Shown piece after piece: positions 6,222 through 14,750 of a DNA stretch of 64,000 bases (positions within the stretch are counted from its first letter, which is position 1; each line of letters opens with the position of its first letter). The position numbers and the translations under genes are program-made. The notes below the pieces were generated by a model. That model worked only from the letters and a program-made list of their open reading frames with translations, was not told where the DNA came from and ran no database searches. The stretch comes from Ardenticatenaceae bacterium (GTDB lineage: Bacteria > Chloroflexota > Anaerolineae > Promineifilales > Promineifilaceae). The stretch covers positions 1-64,000 of the forward strand of contig JACKBT010000016.1 of NCBI GenBank assembly GCA_020634415.1, written 5' to 3'.

Positions 6222-8417
6222 ATGGGGCGTAAGTGGGATTTGACGGTAGATGATCCGCTAGCTTTGCGGCTGGCGGCGGATGTGCGCGGGGGGAAGACTG
6301 ATTATGGGGATGATCAGGTTTGGGAGTTGGATTTGGCGGCTCTGGGGTTACGAACAGTGTATGGGGGGCGTGGTTGGGGGAGGATTGATGTGGTGAACGG
6401 CCGTTTACCACACCTCCATTTCTTTTATCCCAATTATCTGCAATTGAGCTTCCGCAATGAACAGAATGAAGTGGTTATGGCCGAATTTTGGGCAGCGTCA
6501 AGCCATGCGGTGGCTTTGAGAGTGTCTGGTGAGGCAACGATTCGGGCGATGTATGAGGTGGATGGATTGTTGCCGGTGTGGGTGGAGGGAAACGGCCGTT
6601 ATGTGCTTGCTAGTCGGCCGGAAGCAGAAACTTCGTATCAATTGGCGCAAACCATACTTGAACAGGATTGGGATGTAATTTTTGAGCAAATTCATCAGTT
6701 AAACCAGTCTACGCCTGAAATTTATACGGGCGATTTGGACTGGGATGCAGCGTTGGCTTTTGCCTTTAAGGTGAGTTTGCAGAGTTATGTGGGTAAGACA
6801 GAGCATTTGCCGCACCCGAGTTTTGTTTTTACGCGGATACCGGAACGGGGATTTAGTCGGGTAGGGGATGGCTCGGATCATAATTGGCAGTGGGATGGGC
6901 AGGTGGCGACGGAGGCGTATGTGAATTTGCCGATGGTGGCGTATGCTGCGCCGGAGTTGGCGATGGGGGTGATCCGCAATTATTTGGCGGTGCAGGAGGG
7001 GGATGGATTTATTGATTGGAAACCAGGATTGGCGGGGCAGCGAAACGGCCGTCTTTGCATTCCTTTGTTAGCGGCCACAGTCTGGCACATTTATCAGCTT
7101 ACTGAAGATGCAGCGTTTTTGCGGGAAGTGTATCCTGGTTTGAGTCGTTTTTTGCGAGTATGGTATACGCTGCCGCATGATCGCGATCAGGATGGTGTGC
7201 CTGAGTGGGATACGACGATTCAGTCGGCTTTTGATGATCAGCCGAGTTTTGTACGCTATCGTGCCTGGGCGCAGCGGGCGGATATTACCAAAGTGGAGTC
7301 GCCTGATTTGATGGCTTATTTGTATCAGGAACATCGTGCAATGCAGCAGATTGAGGGGGTACTGGGGCTGGGGACTGATCCATTTCATGAGGAGCGGGCG
7401 GTGCATTTGGAGGGGCAGTTGGCGACGATGTGGCAGCCGATGACGCGCAGCTACCATTTCCGAGATAGGGACAGCCATGACTTGCCTACGCAGGCTCTGT
7501 TGTTGGCAATGGTGGCGGAGGAGGGTTTGACGGCCGTTAGCCAAACGGTGGGCGCATTTTTGCCTAAACCGAACCGAGTCCTTGTGCGGTTAGAGGCTAA
7601 TCGGCAACGGCCGAAATTGAATTTAGAAGTAACGATTGAAGGCATTAGCCAGGCAGGGTGGAGCACTACTGAGGTTTTAACAAGCCAAGATTTTTATTGG
7701 TATCAAACGAGTGGATCGGCGACTGGCGAGACTTTGTGGCAGTTGGTGGAGCGGGTGCATGTAACGGGGATGAGTGGTGTGATTACGGAGTTAGAGATTG
7801 TTGCGCCAGATTTGGGCCGACAAGATCAGACTTTGCTGCTGCCTTTGTGGGCGGGTATGGTGCGTGATGCTTTCGTGGAGCCGTTGGTGAAGCGGACGGT
7901 GACGGATCCGCGCCGTTATTGGCGGCGTTATGGGATGCCCAACTGTTCTGCCCTTGATCCGGCTTATCGTGCTGATAATCGAGAAGGGTCGGGTGGGGTG
8001 TGGTTGATGTGGAATACGATGATGGGGGAAGGGCTGCTGCGTTATGGATACCGACAGGAGGCGGCGGAACTGATTACTCGGCTGATGACGGCTATGTTGC
8101 ATACGTTGAAGACGGAGAAGTGCTTCCGTGAGGCTTATAACCCGGATGTGTTGGCTGGATTGGGGGAGCGGGATTATTTGTGGGGTGTGGCTCCTTGCCA
8201 TTTGTTTATGCAGGCTGTTGGTATTCGCATAATCAGCAGCAGTAAGGTGTATTTGGTAGGTTATAATCCATTTACCTGGTCGGTGACTGTGGTGCATAGG
8301 GGGGTGGTAGTGAAACGGCCGTCTGGCCCTGATGCTGAAACGGCCGTTATTTTTCCGCCGGGGGTGGCTGGTGAGGTGGCTGCCGATGGCAGTGTGAGAT
8401 TCCAGATTTTGCCTTGA
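6222..8417 (+). CDS. (alpha/alpha)6-barrel glycoside hydrolase-like protein (GH63/GH37 type)
   Basis: A 731-residue protein without signal peptide, so probably cytoplasmic. The first about 170 residues are beta-rich. From about 170 onward it is all-helical with toroid repeats typical of clan GH-G enzymes (trehalase, GH63 glucosidase and mannosylglycerate hydrolase). The pieces HNWQWDGQVATEAYVNLP, LPHDRDQDGVPEWDTT and GSGGVWLMWNTMMGEGLL correspond to the acidic substrate-binding loops of that clan. The substrate cannot be told; alpha-glucosides or a compatible solute are plausible. It follows the rplL terminator, so it has its own transcript, and the ribosome binding site is weak. Six exact ACGGCCGT copies lie in the frame, read as NGR or TAV. 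Confidence 0.6.
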   Translation: MGRKWDLTVDDPLALRLAADVRGGKTDYGDDQVWELDLAALGLRTVYGGRGWGRIDVVNGRLPHLHFFYPNYLQLSFRNEQNEVVMAEFWAASSHAVALRVSGEATIRAMYEVDGLLPVWVEGNGRYVLASRPEAETSYQLAQTILEQDWDVIFEQIHQLNQSTPEIYTGDLDWDAALAFAFKVSLQSYVGKTEHLPHPSFVFTRIPERGFSRVGDGSDHNWQWDGQVATEAYVNLPMVAYAAPELAMGVIRNYLAVQEGDGFIDWKPGLAGQRNGRLCIPLLAATVWHIYQLTEDAAFLREVYPGLSRFLRVWYTLPHDRDQDGVPEWDTTIQSAFDDQPSFVRYRAWAQRADITKVESPDLMAYLYQEHRAMQQIEGVLGLGTDPFHEERAVHLEGQLATMWQPMTRSYHFRDRDSHDLPTQALLLAMVAEEGLTAVSQTVGAFLPKPNRVLVRLEANRQRPKLNLEVTIEGISQAGWSTTEVLTSQDFYWYQTSGSATGETLWQLVERVHVTGMSGVITELEIVAPDLGRQDQTLLLPLWAGMVRDAFVEPLVKRTVTDPRRYWRRYGMPNCSALDPAYRADNREGSGGVWLMWNTMMGEGLLRYGYRQEAAELITRLMTAMLHTLKTEKCFREAYNPDVLAGLGERDYLWGVAPCHLFMQAVGIRIISSSKVYLVGYNPFTWSVTVVHRGVVVKRPSGPDAETAVIFPPGVAGEVAADGSVRFQILP

Positions 8418-8814
8418 ACTATTGGAGCACTCGTCTCAACGACATGGTTAATACTGTGTGTAATCAGCAATTTGAAATGTTTTCTCTAACAGTGCGTTAA
8501 TATACTTAGGGAAAATGAAAATACCAAATGCCTTATCTGGCCAAGCTCGGTTCAAAATAGTCTTTTGGTCAAAATTGACATGGGCAGCGCGATGGATTAC
8601 CCTACATGATTAACATGCAGGGTATGGAGAAGGTCGGTGCTCTCTTAGAGAAGACTATTTTGGTCAGATAAGAAGTGGGATAGCTTAAGGCGCAACCCGT
8701 GATGGTTTTAATTGCGGATAGTGGAGAGAAATAAAAATTTGCCATGAGATGCTCAAATAGTCGTCAGATTTGTGAAGTTGTTCGGGGAGATACTTTTTTT
8801 GGGGGGGTAGTACG
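8418..8814 (+). other. Gene-free spacer with a nested inverted repeat
   Basis: About 400 bases without a credible gene, AT-richer than its flanks. The only organised structure is the element at 8532-8671. A run of G and the sequence GGGGGGGTAG just before 8815 can serve as ribosome binding site for the kinase. Confidence 0.6.
8532..8671. repeat. 140-bp element with imperfect terminal inverted repeats and an inner hairpin
   Basis: The left end CTTATCTGGCC...CAAAATAGTCTT and the right end AAGACTATTTTGG-TCAGATAAG are inverted copies, with about nine extra bases in the left arm. At the centre, TACCCTACATG and CATGCAGGGTA (8598-8624) form a second hairpin around ATTAA. The layout suits a small non-autonomous mobile element or a structured RNA. 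Confidence 0.55.
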
Positions 8815-10290
8815 ATGAGGGAACACCCCCGCATTTTGATTGTAGATGATAATTCTGCCGAACGGTTTACGCTGGAGGCATTGTTTTTGCCGCAGGATTA
8901 TAATGTTGTTGTCTTGGACAGCGGTCAAAAGGCATTGCAGGTTGCGGAGGAGTTTTTGCCAGATGTTATTTTGTTGGATGTGATGATGCCAGACTTGAAT
9001 GGCTTTGAAGTTTGCCGACGTTTGCGACAGAATCCGAAAACGGCCGATATTCCCATCCTTTTGCTTACTGCCCTTGATGATCAACCCTCCCGTCTACGTG
9101 GTTTAGAGAGTGGTGCGGATGATTTCATCTCAAGGCCCTACAGTCGCCTCGAACTACAGGCACGCATTAGAACCATTACCCGCCTCAATCGTTATCGCCG
9201 CTTGCTGTCGGAGAAAAGCAAGTTTGAACGTGTGGTTGAGCGTGCTGAAATAGGCTACCTGTTGGTCAATGATGCTGGTAACATCCTGTTTGCCAACCCG
9301 ATTGCCGCTCTCTACCTCGATCTCCCTCAAGATAACAGTCTGGCAGTGGGTGAGAATTTCCTGAAATTGGCTGAAAATCAATACCTTTGTGAGCCAGGGG
9401 AGGCTTGGGCCTCGTGGCCGGAGCCTCTGCCGGACAAGATGCCGCGCTATCTGGTGCGGCCAGAATCTGAGTCGTCGCAGGCGATGTGGATAAAAGTGGA
9501 TGTTTTGGATTCGCTGACAGAGGAAACTGAGTTGGCGCGATTGATAAGTCTGCGGGATGTGACGGAGCAGATGGCTGTTCAACGAGACCGGCGCAAGTTT
9601 CATACCATGATAACCCATAAAATGCGGACCCCCTTTATTAGCATTTTGACGGGATTAGAGTTGTTAATTAAGCATATTGATGATCTCTCGCCTAGTGAGG
9701 TTGTAGATTTATCTGGGGATGCCTATAAGTGGGCCAAACGTTTGTATGAGGATGTGGAGGAGATTCTGCGTTATGTGGATGTTTCTACGATGCTTGAGCC
9801 GGGTGCTGAGTTTAACCTGACTCTGTTGCCAGCCATTGTGACCAATATTTGTGCGCGAATGGATATTAAAAAAGTCTCGATATCGGGTTTAGCTAATCGT
9901 ATTGGCCCGCGTGTGACGCTTTCTAAAGCAGCGTTGGAAATGGTTTTGTGGGAGATCATTGGGAATGCTAAGAAGTTCCATCCGCAGCAACAGCCTGTTA
10001 TTGAGGTGGCTGTGGCATATGAAGAGGCGGGTGAGGTGATGATTCAGATTAGTGATGATGGTATGACGCTGGCCCCGGAGCAGGTTTCCCAGATATGGAT
10101 GCCTTATTATCAAGGTGAGAAATATTTTACGGGCCAAGTGGAGGGGATGGGGCTTGGTTTGTCGTTGGTGGCTTCTATTGTTTGGAGTATTGGGGGACGC
10201 TGCCGTTTGTATAATCGTGCTGGTAGAACTGGCCTAACCGTTGATCTTATTTTGCCTTGTGTCTCGCAAGCAGAAGTTTCGCAGGAATAG
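8815..10290 (+). CDS. Hybrid REC-PAS sensor histidine kinase
   Basis: A 491-residue cytoplasmic signalling protein. The receiver domain (about 5 to 125) has acidic pocket DD11-12 and phospho-acceptor D55 in VILLDVMMPD. The usual receiver lysine of the KP(F/Y) motif is arginine here (ISRPYS, about 107). A PAS-like domain spans about 138 to 255. The HisKA dimerisation helix has H268 in FHTMITHKMRTPF. The HATPase (about 350 to 485) has N, G1 and G2 boxes (EIIGNAKKFHP, ISDDGMTL, GMGLGLSLV). With no membrane segment it must sense an internal signal or be driven by another kinase through D55. It is followed 70 bases later by a response regulator, probably its partner. Confidence 0.9.
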   Translation: MREHPRILIVDDNSAERFTLEALFLPQDYNVVVLDSGQKALQVAEEFLPDVILLDVMMPDLNGFEVCRRLRQNPKTADIPILLLTALDDQPSRLRGLESGADDFISRPYSRLELQARIRTITRLNRYRRLLSEKSKFERVVERAEIGYLLVNDAGNILFANPIAALYLDLPQDNSLAVGENFLKLAENQYLCEPGEAWASWPEPLPDKMPRYLVRPESESSQAMWIKVDVLDSLTEETELARLISLRDVTEQMAVQRDRRKFHTMITHKMRTPFISILTGLELLIKHIDDLSPSEVVDLSGDAYKWAKRLYEDVEEILRYVDVSTMLEPGAEFNLTLLPAIVTNICARMDIKKVSISGLANRIGPRVTLSKAALEMVLWEIIGNAKKFHPQQQPVIEVAVAYEEAGEVMIQISDDGMTLAPEQVSQIWMPYYQGEKYFTGQVEGMGLGLSLVASIVWSIGGRCRLYNRAGRTGLTVDLILPCVSQAEVSQE

Positions 10291-10360
10291 TTGGTTTTTA
10301 ACCAGGTATGGATAGGAGACGCTGATCTGATGGGATCGCTCTTTGCAATGAGAGGTAACC

Positions 10361-11083
10361 ATGTTTGACAATGAAAGTGAGGTAATCACTCGCCTTCGTA
10401 TCTTGGTTGCTGATGATGTTCGGTCTACGGTACAAAGTATACGATTGATGCTGCGGTTGCTGCCGGATGTGGAGATTGTGGCTACGGCGCAGGATGGGCA
10501 GCAGGCGATTGAGTTGGCAGAGAAGCATGAGCCGGATATTGCTTTGATAGATATTAATATGCCGCGAGTTGATGGGTTAACGGCCGTTAAATCCATGCTC
10601 AAGCTTCATCCCCAAATGGTCTGCATCATTATGTCGGTGGAGGGAGATGATTCGGCGCGGCAGGAGGCAACCGCTTCTGGTGCGTTAGATTATCTGGTTA
10701 AACCTTTTACTACTGAGGAATTGGTTTCTACCATCGAAAGGGCCTCGCAGCTTATTATGAGCCGCCAGCCTGAGGACAGGGATACTGCCCTGTTACGCCG
10801 CAAATTGACGACTGCCCCCCTCCGCTTGGGTAAAACAACGGAACTACGGCAGCAGCGGGAAGATGAGTTAAAACAGTTGGCAACCAAATTGCTCAAGGCC
10901 AAACGAACCGATGACGAAGTGATAAAAGTTTTGGAAGAATTGGCGGCAAGTCCGTATTGTGAATTGCATTGGTTGAAATGGCTGGCCCTGATTTATGTGA
11001 ACCGCAATAAGTGGGAGAAGCTGGAGATTTTGGTGGGGCGCTTGAAGGAGCAGACTGTGCAAGGGAAACCAACACATTTGTGA
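10361..11083 (+). CDS. Response regulator with a helical C-terminal output region
   Basis: A 240-residue protein. Residues about 12 to 130 form a receiver domain with D64 in IALIDINMPRVDG and K114 in DYLVKPF. The C-terminal about 100 residues are helical and charged (DELKQLATKLLKAKRTDDEV, then WLKWLALIYVNRNKWEKLE) with no recognisable DNA-binding helix-turn-helix. They resemble TPR-like protein-protein interaction helices, so the output may be protein binding. Its position right after the hybrid kinase indicates a two-component pair. It contains a symmetrical TTAACGGCCGTTAA at about 10578. Confidence 0.85.
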   Translation: MFDNESEVITRLRILVADDVRSTVQSIRLMLRLLPDVEIVATAQDGQQAIELAEKHEPDIALIDINMPRVDGLTAVKSMLKLHPQMVCIIMSVEGDDSARQEATASGALDYLVKPFTTEELVSTIERASQLIMSRQPEDRDTALLRRKLTTAPLRLGKTTELRQQREDELKQLATKLLKAKRTDDEVIKVLEELAASPYCELHWLKWLALIYVNRNKWEKLEILVGRLKEQTVQGKPTHL

Positions 11084-11530
11084 GATCAGTCGGCCAATTT
11101 TTGCTTTGTTTGTAACCAGTCGCTTTTGCTGGGGGGTGTTTACCTCTGTTAACTGCTGTCTTTGCAACGTATAGCTGAACTATTTAGGTCTGAGTGAGGT
11201 AGGTGTTGTGGCCCTCGTTTGGCTGGTAATGTAGCAGACCGTCGGAAAAGGGGTCGCGGCTGTGGCTCTTTTGCCCTGTCTCCAGAGGAGAGAAAGGGAT
11301 TTCACGGCTGCTGTCAGGGTCAATGCTTTCTGAGAGGTAGGGGGAAGATCGGCCGTTTTCATTGATGTTTGCGTTTTGTCCATGTATAATTTAACCATAG
11401 TTAAATTTATTTATAACATTTGGAAACTTGATTGTTGGCACTGGTGAATAATGGATATTTATCATGAAAGATGGATGATAAACGGCCGTTCTTCCCGCCT
11501 AACGAACAGGTAAAAAAATAGAGGCAATTG
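11084..11530 (+). other. Gene-free spacer holding the metal-ATPase promoter
   Basis: About 445 bases with no frame that looks coding. The left half shows nothing organised. The right half has a strong promoter with an operator-like dyad (11362-11404), one AACGGCCGTT at about 11482, and then the ATPase ribosome binding site. Confidence 0.6.
11362..11404 (+). promoter_or_regulatory. Promoter plus operator-like dyad before the metal ATPase
   Basis: TTGATG (11362-11367), a 17-base spacer and TATAAT (11385-11390) form a near-consensus promoter. Immediately downstream, TTAAC-CATA-GTTAA (11391-11404) is a dyad overlapping the expected transcription start, where a metal-responsive repressor could bind. 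The regulator itself is not in the neighbourhood. Confidence 0.6.
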
Positions 11531-13918
11531 GTGAAAATAAACGATTTAAGCAACCCAGAAGTTGAGTTACCCCCAGATGAAAATAGCTGCATTGAAGTGC
11601 TGGCCGATTCCGTTTCTGAGCAAACCGGTGTGCTGAATGTCAGTGTAGACCCTGAGCATGAGTTGGTGGCGTTAGACTATGATCCGGCACGGTTGTCCCC
11701 AGCACAGGCCAAACAGGTGGCCCAACAAGTAGGGCCAGCGCTGCAAGCGCAGTGGCAGACGTGCCTGATGCGTTTGGAAAAGCAAGGTGGCCGTGCCTGT
11801 GAAAGCTGCGCCCTGGCTCTAGAGAGGCGTTTACATCAGGTTCCCGGCGTACAACGCGCTTCGGCCAGTTATGTAGGGGGGGTGCTGCGTGTTTCTTATG
11901 ATGATGCGGTGATAAATCAGCGTGATGTGGCGCGGGTGGTGGAAGGCATGGGTGTGTCGGTCAAGCCGTCGGCGAGTGAGGCAACGGCCGATGCTGAACC
12001 TGCTCCTTCGTGGCTTGATGCCCGCCTGATTGAAGCTATCTTCACGGCGATTACGCTTGTTACTATGATCGCCGGACTCATCATTGAAAGGCAATCGGGG
12101 TTTACGACAGCCGCGATTGTGCTGTATGCCATTGCCTACGTGACTGGCGGGGTCTTTGGTTTGCAGGGTGGGTTGGAGTCGCTGCGGCAGCGCACCATTG
12201 ATGTGGATTTGTTGATGATTTTGGCTGCCGTGGGGGCGGCGCTGGTAGGTGCGCCGTTTGAGGGAGCCATGCTGCTCTTCCTCTTCTCGCTTTCCAATGT
12301 GTTGCAGGATTATGCGATGGATCGGACGCGCAATGCGATTCGGGCTTTGATGGAATTACGGCCGTCTCAAGCCCTGGTGCGGCGCGGCAACAAAGAAGTG
12401 GTGCTGCCCATCGAAAAAATCCTCGTTAACGACCGCATCATCGTCAAACCGGGCGAACGTATTGCTCTGGACGGTGTGGTGCTGGCAGGCGAGAGCAGCG
12501 TGGATCAGTCGTCTATCACGGGTGAGTCGGTGCCGGTGGCTAAGGCAGTAGGCAGCACGGTTTTTGCAGGGACGATTAACAAGAATGGCAGCCTGGAAAT
12601 TGGTGTGACGAAGCTGGCTAAAGATTCGACGATTGCCCGCTTGATCAAGATGGTGGAGGAAGCCCACAGTGAGAAGGCCGAGACGCAGCGCTTCATTGAC
12701 ACGGCCGAGCAGTATTACGCGATGGGCGTGATTGTTTTTACGGCGTTGGTGATTTTGGTGCCGCTGCTGTTTATGGGTCAGAACTTTGCTGAGGCTTTTT
12801 ATCGAGGTATGACGGTGCTGGTGGCGGCTTCGCCCTGTGCCATTGTTATTAGCACGCCAGCGACGGTGCTGTCGGCGATTGGCAATGGGGCGCGGCGCGG
12901 TGTGCTGTTTAAGGGTGGGGTGTATGTGGAGAATGCGGCCAGTGTGAAGGTGATTGCTTTTGACAAGACGGGTACGTTGACGGTGGGCAAGCCGCAGGTG
13001 ACGGATGTGCTGGTTTTGGATGAGACGCTGCATGAGGATGAGCTTTTGGCGTTGACGGCGGCGGCGGAGTCGCGTTCGGAACATGCGTTGGCGCAGGCGA
13101 CGGTGGCAGCGGCCAGTGAGCGCAATTTGTCGCTGTCGGATGCGTTGGCTTTTCAGGCGGTGACGGGGAAGGGGGTGCAGGCGCAGGTGGACGGCCGTTC
13201 CGTGCGCATTGGCAATCTACGGTATTTTGAGGAGATGGAGACGGTGGGGTTGGCAACGGCCGTTCCCCACATCACCCGCTTGCAAAATGAAGGCAAAACC
13301 AGTGTGCTGGTCGCGCAAATGGTAGAGGAAACTGCCCAAATTCTGGGCATCATCGCCTTCGCCGACGTGGTGCGCCAGGATGCCGCCCAAGTCGTGCGCG
13401 ATTTGCGGGCAGTGGGTATCGAGAAGGTCGTCATGCTCACCGGGGACAATCGGCAAGTGGCCGAGCGGATTGCGGCCCAGGTGGGGGTGGATGAGGTCTA
13501 TGCCGATTTGCTGCCGGAGGATAAGGTGCAGGCTATTAAAACGATTGAGGCCAAATATGGCCCGGCGGTGATGGTGGGGGATGGCGTGAATGATGCACCA
13601 GCCCTGGCAACGGCCACGATTGGCATGGCGATGGGCGCGGCAGGGACGGATGTGGCTTTGGAAACGGCCGATATTGTCCTCATGGCCGACGATTTGAAGA
13701 ACATCCCTTATGTGATTGGCTTGAGCCACAAAACGCGGCAAACGCTGGTCGTGAATTTGGGTTTTGCCCTGTTCATGATTTTGTTGATGTTGGCGACGAT
13801 TTTTGTCTCTGGTCTGGCCTTGCCGGCGGCGGTGGTGGGGCATGAAGGCGGCACGGTGTTGGTGTCGCTGAACGGGCTGCGGCTGCTGGGGTATAAGTAC
13901 AAGCCTGTTAACTTGTGA
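11531..13918 (+). CDS. P1B-4 type heavy-metal exporting P-type ATPase (Co/Fe(II)/Zn class)
   Basis: About 795 residues. The start is probably GTG 11531 (AGAGG six bases upstream), though TTG 11528 is in frame. The N-terminus holds two HMA-like folds, the second with a CESC pair. Membrane helices follow, then TGES in the actuator, the metal-site motif SPC within ASPCAIVISTPATV, the phosphorylation site DKTGTLT at about D479, MLTGDN and GDGVNDAPALA. The last helices carry HEGGT, which with SPC marks subgroup P1B-4 (CoaT, CtpD, PfeT relatives), exporters of Co(II), Fe(II) or Zn(II). It sits in the cytoplasmic membrane and drives metal efflux at ATP cost. It has its own promoter. The metal preference is inferred from motifs only. 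Confidence 0.9.
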   Translation: MKINDLSNPEVELPPDENSCIEVLADSVSEQTGVLNVSVDPEHELVALDYDPARLSPAQAKQVAQQVGPALQAQWQTCLMRLEKQGGRACESCALALERRLHQVPGVQRASASYVGGVLRVSYDDAVINQRDVARVVEGMGVSVKPSASEATADAEPAPSWLDARLIEAIFTAITLVTMIAGLIIERQSGFTTAAIVLYAIAYVTGGVFGLQGGLESLRQRTIDVDLLMILAAVGAALVGAPFEGAMLLFLFSLSNVLQDYAMDRTRNAIRALMELRPSQALVRRGNKEVVLPIEKILVNDRIIVKPGERIALDGVVLAGESSVDQSSITGESVPVAKAVGSTVFAGTINKNGSLEIGVTKLAKDSTIARLIKMVEEAHSEKAETQRFIDTAEQYYAMGVIVFTALVILVPLLFMGQNFAEAFYRGMTVLVAASPCAIVISTPATVLSAIGNGARRGVLFKGGVYVENAASVKVIAFDKTGTLTVGKPQVTDVLVLDETLHEDELLALTAAAESRSEHALAQATVAAASERNLSLSDALAFQAVTGKGVQAQVDGRSVRIGNLRYFEEMETVGLATAVPHITRLQNEGKTSVLVAQMVEETAQILGIIAFADVVRQDAAQVVRDLRAVGIEKVVMLTGDNRQVAERIAAQVGVDEVYADLLPEDKVQAIKTIEAKYGPAVMVGDGVNDAPALATATIGMAMGAAGTDVALETADIVLMADDLKNIPYVIGLSHKTRQTLVVNLGFALFMILLMLATIFVSGLALPAAVVGHEGGTVLVSLNGLRLLGYKYKPVNL

Positions 13919-13941
13919 TAAAATGGCGATGGAGGTAAATG

Positions 13942-14637
13942 ATGATTACCAAAACAGGTATTGACTTGCCGAAACGTACCAAAATGAGCTATGAGGAGTA
14001 CCTTGAGTATGCCAATGAAACACGCATTATGGAATGGGTGGATGGGGAGGTAATTGAGTATATGCCAGCCGGCTATCTGCATCAAAATATAGTCAGATTT
14101 TTACTTGCCTTGCTTAATTCATTTGTCGAAATGATGCAACTAGGCATCATTCTTCCTGCTCCTTTTGAAACGAAACTATGGGCGGATGGGCCAGCTCGTG
14201 AACCGGATATTATATTTGTCAGTCAAAAGCAACTTAACAAATTAACCGATAGACGTTTTGAAGGTGCGCCGGATTTGGCTGTGGAAATTGTCTCGCCAGG
14301 TAGTGTTTCTGAGGATCGGGTGCGTAAATTTAATCATTATGAACAGGCAGGTGTGCCAGAGTATTGGATTATTGATCCTCGTCCGCGCCAGCAGCAGGTG
14401 GATTGTTATGTGATAGATGAGGATGGCATTTATCACCCAGTTCCGATTAATGAGGATGGTGTTTATCGTTCGGCCGTTTTGCCGGGCTTTTGGTTTAAGG
14501 TGGATTGGTTGTGGCAAGAGGAGTTGCCTCAGGTGCAGTTGGCATTAGCCGAAATTTTGCTTTCGATGGAATCATTGCCACCTCAAGTTAGAGAAGTCAG
14601 CCAGGCATGGTACGATTTGCTAAAGCCTGGAAATTGA
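13942..14637 (+). CDS. Uma2-family (DUF820) PD-(D/E)XK nuclease-like protein
   Basis: About 231 residues. The second of two adjacent ATGs is chosen because GGAGG at 13931-13935 is six bases from it and only three from the first. The family core is present: MSYEEYLEY, then REPDIIFV, DLAVEIVSPGSVSEDRVRKFNHYEQAGVPEYWIIDPRPRQ, where D, E and a basic residue form the PD-(D/E)XK site. Uma2 proteins are abundant in Cyanobacteria and Chloroflexota, often in many copies, and their biological role is unsettled (transposon-derived or nuclease). It starts about 20 bases after the ATPase and may be read through from it, and it ends at a strong terminator. Confidence 0.85.
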   Translation: MITKTGIDLPKRTKMSYEEYLEYANETRIMEWVDGEVIEYMPAGYLHQNIVRFLLALLNSFVEMMQLGIILPAPFETKLWADGPAREPDIIFVSQKQLNKLTDRRFEGAPDLAVEIVSPGSVSEDRVRKFNHYEQAGVPEYWIIDPRPRQQQVDCYVIDEDGIYHPVPINEDGVYRSAVLPGFWFKVDWLWQEELPQVQLALAEILLSMESLPPQVREVSQAWYDLLKPGN

Positions 14638-14651
14638 GGTTTGCTGTTTAT

Positions 14652-14676
14652 GCCGCCCGCGGGGGCGGCTTTTTTA
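14652..14676 (+). terminator. Intrinsic terminator after the Uma2 gene
   Basis: GCCGCCC, loop GCGG, GGGCGGC, then TTTTTTATT. GC-rich stem with a T-run. Confidence 0.85.
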
Positions 14677-14682
14677 TTATCG

Positions 14683-14712
14683 TTGCTTGATTGGAACGGC
14701 CGTTGTTACAAT
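14683..14712 (+). promoter_or_regulatory. Promoter of the C1B aminopeptidase gene
   Basis: TTGCTT (14683-14688), an 18-base spacer and TACAAT (14707-14712) lie about 40 bases before the start codon. An exact AACGGCCGTT occupies the spacer (14695-14704), so a protein binding or modifying that palindrome could affect transcription. Confidence 0.5.
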
Positions 14713-14750
14713 CCCCCTATTATTATTATCAACAATTTAGGAGAACCCCC

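Noticed and set aside
11180..11398. 72-codon minus-strand frame in the spacer before the metal ATPase
   Set aside because: No ribosome site, poor composition, and it crosses the ATPase promoter.
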